A stretch of DNA of 19,041 bases from NCBI GenBank assembly GCA_035715725.1, contig DASTKT010000114.1, positions 1 to 19,041 of the forward strand, in the 5' to 3' direction. Below the pieces are notes generated by a model. The model saw only the letters and a list, made by a program, of their open reading frames with translations, made no database searches and was not told where the DNA came from. Position numbers and translations under genes: made by a program. Below, in pieces: positions 14,004 to 19,041 of the stretch (position 1 is the stretch's first letter; each line of letters begins with the position of its first letter). The DNA is from JADGGV01 sp035715725. GTDB taxonomy: Bacteria; Gemmatimonadota; Gemmatimonadetes; Longimicrobiales; RSA9.

Positions 14004-17000
14004 CAGAACGTCACGCGGATGGAGGCGGTGTACGTCGCCGGCGGCGGCACCTGCTCGAGGATGCGGCGGACCTGCGTGTCCTCGGTCACGTTGCCGCCGG
14101 TCTCGGGGTCGAAGACCGGGAACTCGTTCGTCACCCATTTCCAGACGTTCACGCCCGACAGCGTCAGGCGCGCGCTGGTCGAGCGCGGGATCAGGCGCGC
14201 CGGGATCGGCAGGCTGGCGCTCACCTCGCGCACCTTGAAGAACTTCGCCGGATAGACGAAGAAGCCCTCGTTCAGCGAGCTGATGTTGATGCAGCGCGCG
14301 CGCTGCAGCGCGGTCAGCTCGCTGGACTTGCCGGCGTCGCGCAGGCGGTAGGCGTCGTAGCATCCCGGCCAGATGACGGAGCGCTGCACGGCGTTGAACG
14401 CGGCGCCGTCGGAGATGTAGTTGCCGCCCTGGTACTCGCCGCGGGCCGAGACCGTGATCCCGGCCGGCAGGTTGAGCATGGTGTTCACGCCGTAGATGTG
14501 CGTGGGGAGGTTCGGGCCGAAGTTGCAGTCGTCCTTGATGATCGGATCGGCTTTCTCGTTCGGGTTCGTCACGCAGCGGAGGCGGATGACCGGGACCGGC
14601 TGGCCCTCGACGGCCCAGCCGATGCCGCCGGCATCATCGCCGCCGTTGCGGAGCGAGAAGGGCGCGGCGCCGCCGAGCGAGAGGACCTCGCTGAAGTTCG
14701 TGGCGATGCTGCCGCCGATCTCCCAGGTGAGCTTCTCGGTGCGGATCGGCTGGCCGCGGAGCGCCAGCTCGATGCCGGCGTTCTTGATCTTGCCGACGTT
14801 GCTGAGCTGGGCGTTCCAGAGCCCCTCGGACGGCTGCTGGCTGACCTTGAAGAGCGCATCGGAGGTGATGCGGTGGTACCAGGTGAACTCACCGGAGACG
14901 CGGTCGTTGAGGATGGAGACGTCGGAGCCGAGCTCGATCTCCGTGGTGCGCTCGGGGCCGAGGGTCGGGGAGCCGATGTTCTGCGGGTAGAACGCCGGCT
15001 GGCCGCCCCAGCCGACGGCGTTCCAGGTCTTGACGGCGTCGAAGGCGCCGGGGGCGCGGCCCGACTGGCCCCACGCGCCGCGCAGCTTGACCTGGCCGAA
15101 ATTCTTGGGGAAGAACGGCTCGTCGGAGAGGACGTAGGAGGCGCTCAGCTTGGGGTACGCCTGCAGTCCGAGATCCTGGCCGAACGCGCTGTTGCCGTCG
15201 ACGCGCAGGCCGGCGGTGACGAAGTACCGGTCGTGCAGCGCGAAGAGGTCCTGGAGGAAGAAGCCGGCGTTGACGACGCGCTGGCGGGACTCGAAGCCGA
15301 GCGTCGTGCCGGCGTTGGAGACCGTGGGCTGGCCCGGGCCGGGGAAGTTCTGGCCGTAGGCGGAGGTCTCGCGGATCTCGTTGGAGACGGCCTGGCCGCC
15401 CCAGGAGAACGTCATCTTCATCGCCTCGGAGAGGCCGAAGTTGTAGTTGCCGGCGTAGTCCGCCGTGAGCGTCTGGTAGACGTAGCGGCGGTCGGAGAGG
15501 ATCCCGGTGGGCTCCTGCTTGAAGCCGAATGGGCGCAGGCTGCGGTTCTCGAGCTGCGTCAGGTCGAGGCCGAACGTGACCCGGTGCGTGAAGTTGTCCA
15601 TCGGGCTGTACGTGACCGTGCCGCCCGAGATCAGGTGGTTGATGTTCGTGGTCAGCTCCCAGGGGAGCACCGCGTCGACGGCCTCGCGGCGGTCGTCGCT
15701 GGCGTAGTTCCGGTCGCGGCGGAACGCGTTCAGCGTGAGGCCCTCGGCGTTGTTGCCGGCCGGCGTGTTCTGGAGGTCGTGGTTCGTGTACGTCGTGTTC
15801 CAGGTCGCCTCGAGGCGCGGCAGCGGCGAGAACGTGAAGTTGCCGCGGATCGTCGACTTCTTCTCCTCGTCGTTCGGGAGCACGCCGGTGTTGTTCTCGT
15901 ACGTGCCGGAGACGAAGTAGCGGAGCCCCTGGCCGCCGCCGCCGACCGAGCTGCTGTAGCGCTGGCGGTAGCCGGTGCGGAGCCACGGGTCGATGAAGAG
16001 GTACTTCGAGCTGCCGCCGGCGTCGCTGTAGCCGGGCGCGTGCCGGAGGAACGTGCCGTCGGGGAGCTTCACGCCGAGCGTGTCGCTGAGCGGCGCCGCA
16101 CTCGGGTCGGGGCCGAAGGGGAGCGCCTTCTGCGCGCCCTGGTCGACCTCGAACGTCCACTGCGGCTTCCCGGTGTGGCCGCTCTTCGTGAAGATCTGGA
16201 TCACGCCGGCCGCCGCCTCGGTGCCGTAGAGCGTGGTGGCGGCGGGGCCCTTCACGACCTCGATCCGCTCGATGTCGGCGGGGTTGATGTCGCCGAGCGG
16301 GCCGGCGATGTCGTTGTTGCTGCGGAGCTCCGAGCCGGTCGGCGGGAGGTTGCGCGCGAAGCCGTCGCCGCGGATGCGGATCCCGTCCACGTAGATGATG
16401 GGCTGGTTGCTCATCGTCACGCTGACGTTGCCGCGGAGGCGGATCTGGGCCGCGCCGCCGATGTTGGCCGAGTTCTGCAGCACGTTGATGCCCGGGGAGC
16501 GGCCCTGGAGCACCTGGTCGACGCTGACGGGCTGCTGCTGGAGCTGGGCGACGTTCACGGCGGAGACGCTGTTGCCGACCTCGCGCTTGCGGGAGGCGAC
16601 GGCCGTGCCGGTGACGACGATCTCGTCGAGGCCGAGCGCCTCGGTGCGGAGCTGGAAGTTGATCGTCTGCGTCTGACCGGCGGCGACGGTGACCTGCTGC
16701 TCGACCGCGCGCGAGCCGATGCGCTCGGCGCGCAGCCGGTACGACCCGGGCGTGATGTTGGGGATGGCGAACTGGCCGTTGGCGCCGGTGAGCGTGCCGA
16801 GTCCGGTGCCGACGAGGAAGACCTGGGTGCTCGGCATCGGCTGGTCGGTCTCCGCGGAGACGACGCGGCCGTTGATCGTCCCGGTGGTCTGGGCGGTCCC
16901 GGGGGAGGCGCCGGCGAGCAACGCGACGCCGAGGAGCAGCGCGGCCGCGCCGGAGGTGCGGCGTGGACCGGCGGCCCCGCCAGAGCGGAGGCTCTGGCCC

Positions 17001-17017
17001 ATGAACGTACGTGTCAT
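14003..17017 (-). CDS. SusC/RagA-family TonB-dependent outer-membrane transporter
   Basis: A 1004-residue 22-strand TonB-dependent barrel of the SusC/RagA type. It has a signal peptide (cleaved near AQ, 42-43), an N-terminal carboxypeptidase-regulatory-like beta domain (46-125, TINGRVVSAETDQPMPSTQV...), a TonB box-like LDEIVVTG (130-137), and a plug domain (about 148-277) with VDQVLQGRSPGINVLQNSA, QIRLRGNVSV, IIYVDGIRIRGD and IERIEVVKGPAATTLYGTEA. The barrel follows and ends in a Phe (SIRVTF), as outer-membrane beta signals do. Two cysteine-pair segments in late extracellular loops (RCVTNPNEKAD...DDCNF; PGCYDAYR...RARCINI) could form disulfides. It imports a ligand together with the SusD-like lid, using TonB energy. 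Start at ATG 17017 is fixed by AAGGAG, 8 bases upstream; the open frame continues to 17449 without protein-like features. The 5' leader carries an attenuator-like structure. Confidence 0.95.
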   Translation of the reverse strand: MTRTFMGQSLRSGGAAGPRRTSGAAALLLGVALLAGASPGTAQTTGTINGRVVSAETDQPMPSTQVFLVGTGLGTLTGANGQFAIPNITPGSYRLRAERIGSRAVEQQVTVAAGQTQTINFQLRTEALGLDEIVVTGTAVASRKREVGNSVSAVNVAQLQQQPVSVDQVLQGRSPGINVLQNSANIGGAAQIRLRGNVSVTMSNQPIIYVDGIRIRGDGFARNLPPTGSELRSNNDIAGPLGDINPADIERIEVVKGPAATTLYGTEAAAGVIQIFTKSGHTGKPQWTFEVDQGAQKALPFGPDPSAAPLSDTLGVKLPDGTFLRHAPGYSDAGGSSKYLFIDPWLRTGYRQRYSSSVGGGGQGLRYFVSGTYENNTGVLPNDEEKKSTIRGNFTFSPLPRLEATWNTTYTNHDLQNTPAGNNAEGLTLNAFRRDRNYASDDRREAVDAVLPWELTTNINHLISGGTVTYSPMDNFTHRVTFGLDLTQLENRSLRPFGFKQEPTGILSDRRYVYQTLTADYAGNYNFGLSEAMKMTFSWGGQAVSNEIRETSAYGQNFPGPGQPTVSNAGTTLGFESRQRVVNAGFFLQDLFALHDRYFVTAGLRVDGNSAFGQDLGLQAYPKLSASYVLSDEPFFPKNFGQVKLRGAWGQSGRAPGAFDAVKTWNAVGWGGQPAFYPQNIGSPTLGPERTTEIELGSDVSILNDRVSGEFTWYHRITSDALFKVSQQPSEGLWNAQLSNVGKIKNAGIELALRGQPIRTEKLTWEIGGSIATNFSEVLSLGGAAPFSLRNGGDDAGGIGWAVEGQPVPVIRLRCVTNPNEKADPIIKDDCNFGPNLPTHIYGVNTMLNLPAGITVSARGEYQGGNYISDGAAFNAVQRSVIWPGCYDAYRLRDAGKSSELTALQRARCINISSLNEGFFVYPAKFFKVREVSASLPIPARLIPRSTSARLTLSGVNVWKWVTNEFPVFDPETGGNVTEDTQVRRILEQVPPPATYTASIRVTF

Positions 17018-17025
17018 GCGGAGAA

Positions 17026-17031
17026 CTCCTT
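17026..17031 (-). promoter_or_regulatory. Strong Shine-Dalgarno of the susC-like gene
   Basis: AAGGAG on the minus strand (17031-17026), 8 bases before the ATG. It decides the start among several in-frame ATG/GTG codons of the long open frame. Confidence 0.7.
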
Positions 17032-17138
17032 GGAAGGTGAGGAGTCCGACGGGAGCGCCCGGCACGCGGACGGCGTCCGAGGTGCGCTCATGGCCGCCGG
17101 CGGCGGCGCCGGCGGGAAAAACCCGATGTGAAGCCGTG

Positions 17139-17180
17139 AAAAAACGACAAAAGAGCCAACGGCTCCGGCTGCAACGGAGC
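17139..17180 (-). promoter_or_regulatory. Attenuator-like leader of susC: two mutually exclusive hairpins plus T-runs
   Basis: On the minus strand, GAGCC (17165-17161), loop GTT, GGCTC (17157-17153) form a 5-bp stem followed at once by TTTT (17152-17149), GTCG and TTTTTT (17144-17139), the form of an intrinsic terminator. The upstream arm is also part of an earlier 6-bp hairpin: GCTCCG (17180-17175) with CGGAGC (17167-17162), loop 7 bases. The two stems share bases 17162-17165 and cannot coexist. Transcripts from the predicted promoter would cross both before reaching susC about 120 bases later. This is the layout of a transcription attenuator; the controlling signal is unknown. Confidence 0.5.
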
Positions 17181-17218
17181 GCGACTCGGCGTCTCGAAGA
17201 TAGGAGGAAAACCCCGCC

Positions 17219-17248
17219 ACTATGCCGCACGCGCGGCGCGCCTGTCAA
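17219..17248 (-). promoter_or_regulatory. Putative promoter of the susC-susD operon
   Basis: Minus strand TTGACA (17248-17243, perfect -35 consensus), 18 bases, then CATAGT (17224-17219, 4 of 6 with TATAAT). The predicted start of transcription is near 17212, giving a leader of about 195 bases. A second TATCTTCG (17202-17195) lies downstream and matches the box seen before acuB and the MFS gene; either could be the real -10. Confidence 0.5.
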
Positions 17249-17344
17249 GAGCAACTTCCAGGCGCCCCCCGGGGTGCGGGGCAGCAGGGAGCAGATGTTG
17301 AACGTGCGCCGGCCCGCGTTCCTGACAGGCGCGGTTCCGGCGCG

Positions 17345-17381
17345 TGGACGCCCCCGGCCGGCGGTGCTACGTTGCCGGCCG
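17345..17381 (+). promoter_or_regulatory. Putative promoter/operator of the decarboxylase gene
   Basis: TGGACG (17345-17350), 17 bases, then TACGTT (17368-17373). A perfect 8-bp inverted repeat CGGCCGGC (17355-17362) and GCCGGCCG (17374-17381) flanks this -10-like box with 11 bases between arms. It could bind a regulator; weak as a promoter, and GC-rich palindromes are common in this genome. Confidence 0.35.
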
Positions 17382-17427
17382 CGCGCCGCCTGGCGGCGGC
17401 CGTCCCGAACCCCGGCGAGCGACTCCC

Positions 17428-18882
17428 ATGACGATGCCTCCCGACGCACCCCAGCGCGATCTGACGGACATGGACCCGGAGGAGTTCCGGCGCTACGGCA
17501 AGGAGGTCGTGGAGCGGATCGCGGAGTATCTCGCCCGGCCGGAGGCGTGGCCGGTGCTGCCGCCGGTGCGGCCGGGGGAGGTGCGGGCCGCGTTGCCGCC
17601 GCATCCGCCGGGGGAAGGGGAGCCGATGGAGGCGATCCTCGAGGACTTCGACCGCCTGATCCTGCCGAACACCACGCACTGGAACCACCCGGGGTTCTTC
17701 GCCTACTTCGCGATCAGCGGCTCGGCCGCGGGCGTGCTGGGCGAGGCGCTGACGGCGGCGCTGAACGTGAACGCGATGTTGTGGCGGACGGGGCCGGCGG
17801 CGACGGAGCTGGAGGAGGTGACGCTGGACTGGCTGCGGCAGTTGCTGGGGCTGCCGCGGGAGATGATGGGGACGATCAACGACACGGCGTCGACGAGCAC
17901 GCTGTACGCGCTGGCGGCGGCGCGCGAGATGTGGCCGGAGCTGCGGATCCGGGAGCACGGGCTGGCGGGGCGGTCGGACGTTCCGGCGATGCGGGTGTAC
18001 TGCTCCGAGGAGGCGCACTCGAGCGTGGACAAGGCGGTGATCACGCTCGGGCTCGGGCTCTCCGGCGTGCGCCGGCTGCCGACGGACGCGGAGTACCGCA
18101 TGGACGTCGGCGCGCTGGAGCGCGCGATCGCCGAGGACCGGGCGCTGGGCGTGCGGCCGCTCGCTGTGGTGGCGACGGTCGGGACGACGTCGACGACGTC
18201 GGTGGACCCGGTGCGGGAGATCGCCGCGGTCTGTGAGCGGGAGGCGCTCTGGCTGCACGTGGATGCGGCGTACGGCGGGTCGGCGGCGGTGCTGCCGGAG
18301 CTGCGCTGGGCGATGGAGGGGGCGGAGCGCGCGGACTCGATCGTCGTGAACCCGCACAAGTGGCTGTTCGTGCCGCTCGACTGCTCGGTGCTGTACACGC
18401 GCCGGCCGGAGGTGCTGCGGCGGGCGTTCTCGCTCACGCCGGAGTACCTGACCACGACCGCCGGCGACGAAGTGCTGAACCTGATGGACTACGGCGTCGC
18501 GCTGGGGCGGCGGTTCCGCTCGCTGAAGCTGTGGTTCGTGCTGCGCTGGTTCGGTGCGACGGGACTGCAGGCGCGCCTCGCCGAGCACATCCGGCTCGCG
18601 CAGCTCTTCCGGGGTTGGGTGGCCACCAGCGCGGACTTCGAGCTGCTGGCACCGGCGCCGTTCTCGGTGGTCGTGTTCCGGCACCATCCGCCGGGCATGG
18701 ACGACGAGGCGGAGCTGGACCGCCTGAACGCGGCGCTGCTGGAGCGGGTGAACGCGAGCGGCGAGGTGTTCCTCTCGCACACGCGGGCGAAGGGCCGCTA
18801 CGCGATCCGGCTGGCGGTGGGCAACATCCGGACGCGGGAGGCGCACGTGCGGCGGGCGTGGGAGATCGTGCGCGGCGCGTAG
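17428..18882 (+). CDS. PLP-dependent aromatic-L-amino-acid decarboxylase family enzyme
   Basis: A 484-residue group II amino acid decarboxylase, length typical of the aromatic amino acid decarboxylase family. The PLP lysine is K311 in NPHKWLF. Also present are HVDAAYGG with D279 contacting the pyridine nitrogen, the catalytic H197 in SEEAHSSVDKA, HPGFFAYFAISGS at 87-99 and LGRRFRSLKLWFVLR in the C-terminal half. The flexible-loop tyrosine (Y340 in LTPEYLTTT) is kept; family knowledge says Tyr here favours decarboxylation and Phe favours aldehyde synthesis. Substrate (Trp, Tyr, Phe or Dopa) cannot be read; the product would be an arylalkylamine and CO2. In the PLP phosphate-binding region the sequence is TINDTASTSTLYAL, where animal and plant enzymes have a Glu-Ala pair, a small variation. 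Divergent from susC, single gene, followed by an 8-bp hairpin. The start lacks a strong ribosome site; ATG 17434 is an alternative. Confidence 0.92.
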   Translation: MTMPPDAPQRDLTDMDPEEFRRYGKEVVERIAEYLARPEAWPVLPPVRPGEVRAALPPHPPGEGEPMEAILEDFDRLILPNTTHWNHPGFFAYFAISGSAAGVLGEALTAALNVNAMLWRTGPAATELEEVTLDWLRQLLGLPREMMGTINDTASTSTLYALAAAREMWPELRIREHGLAGRSDVPAMRVYCSEEAHSSVDKAVITLGLGLSGVRRLPTDAEYRMDVGALERAIAEDRALGVRPLAVVATVGTTSTTSVDPVREIAAVCEREALWLHVDAAYGGSAAVLPELRWAMEGAERADSIVVNPHKWLFVPLDCSVLYTRRPEVLRRAFSLTPEYLTTTAGDEVLNLMDYGVALGRRFRSLKLWFVLRWFGATGLQARLAEHIRLAQLFRGWVATSADFELLAPAPFSVVVFRHHPPGMDDEAELDRLNAALLERVNASGEVFLSHTRAKGRYAIRLAVGNIRTREAHVRRAWEIVRGA

Positions 18883-18885
18883 CTC

Positions 18886-18904
18886 GCGGCGCCGGAGGCG
18901 CCGC
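18886..18904 (+). terminator. 8-bp hairpin after the decarboxylase
   Basis: GCGGCGCC (18886-18893), loop GGA, GGCGCCGC (18897-18904), beginning 4 bases after the stop. No T-run. It borders the tandem hairpin array directly and may be its first member. Confidence 0.5.
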
Positions 18905-19041
18905 GCACGCTGACGCTGTCGCTCGCCTTCGGCTCGCGCACGTTGCACTGTCGCGGCCCTGCGGGCCGCGCACGCTCGCGTTGCTCGCTGTCGCCGCCTT
19001 CGACGGCGCACGGTTCCCTATCGCTCGCCTGCGGCGAGCGC
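18903..19041. repeat. Degenerate tandem array of about 32-bp hairpin-bearing units, cut by window end
   Basis: The motif GCGCAC begins units at 18903, 18936, 18968 and 19006 (33, 32, 38 and 32 bases), and GCGC at 19038 starts a fifth. Each unit has GCGCAC, then a variable part, then TCGC, then a short C-G stem with a loop of the CCTTCGG/CCTGCGG kind. Good stems are GCGGCCC-TGC-GGGCCGC (18953-18969) and CGCTCGCC-TGC-GGCGAGCG (19023-19041 region). Units diverge at many positions, which excludes a recent duplication and a CRISPR. No open frame is convincing. Related to REP/tandem-hairpin intergenic repeats in type; the family is unknown to me. Confidence 0.6.

Noticed and set aside
12676..17017. 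Polysaccharide utilisation locus
   Set aside because: SusC and SusD homologues are present, but no glycoside hydrolase, lyase, hybrid two-component sensor or anti-sigma FecR gene lies beside them.
13766..17131. A 1121-codon open frame on the + strand opposite the susC-susD genes
   Set aside because: It mirrors the strong SusC/SusD frames; the translation is low-complexity (Arg/Ala/Val/Glu-rich) and shows no domain. Long antisense frames are expected at this GC content.
17245..19011. A 588-codon minus frame opposite the decarboxylase
   Set aside because: Arg/His/Gln-rich composition and no domain; the + strand decarboxylase has all catalytic residues.
18903..19041. CRISPR array
   Set aside because: The units are diverged over their whole length, have no exact repeat/spacer division, and no cas gene is present.

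Overview
The window is about 19 kb of very GC-rich, densely coded bacterial chromosome, apart from roughly the first 840 bases, which are close to 50% G+C. It holds a SusC/RagA plus SusD/RagB pair without polysaccharide genes, a PorT-type outer-membrane barrel, lipoproteins, an ECF sigma / RskA anti-sigma pair and an AcuB/AcuC-like pair. This is a didermic bacterium with Bacteroidota-like outer-membrane uptake but extreme GC. Gemmatimonadota is my best guess from gene content and composition; no marker gene is present to prove it. No tRNA, rRNA, insertion sequence, phage gene or CRISPR array was seen.

Layout. (1) 1-1183: 3' part of a TPR-rich protein, open at the window edge, whose composition changes abruptly inside the reading frame near base 840. 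(2) 1253-3684: a compact + strand cluster of a CBS-CBS-ACT protein (AcuB-like), a zinc histone-deacetylase-like enzyme (AcuC-like) and a GNAT acetyltransferase. By analogy with Bacillus acuABC this is a candidate acetylation switch acting on acetyl-CoA synthetase. (3) 4052-4963: exported TraB/GumN-type protein, convergent with an MFS exporter (6298-4979, minus). (4) 6576-7702: lipoprotein and small DUF4870-type membrane protein, closed by a large hairpin terminator. (5) 8087-10428: PorT-type barrel, then an ECF sigma factor and its RskA-type anti-sigma, translationally coupled by an ATGA overlap. (6) 10674-12546: exported TPR protein and a small surface (lipo)protein, each closed by a perfect 13-14 bp hairpin. 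(7) 17017-12676 (minus): TonB-dependent SusC-like transporter and SusD-like lipoprotein in one operon, with a long leader that looks like a transcription attenuator. (8) 17428-18882: PLP-dependent aromatic amino acid decarboxylase, divergent from susC. (9) 18903-19041: degenerate tandem array of about 32-bp units, each carrying a small hairpin, running off the window end.

Functionally the window combines surface uptake and export (SusCD, PorT barrel, MFS), envelope stress control (ECF/RskA) and post-translational control of acetate activation (Acu-like cluster). The least expected signals are the susC leader attenuator, the terminal hairpin-repeat array, the intragenic composition breakpoint and a recurring TATCTT-like element before several genes.
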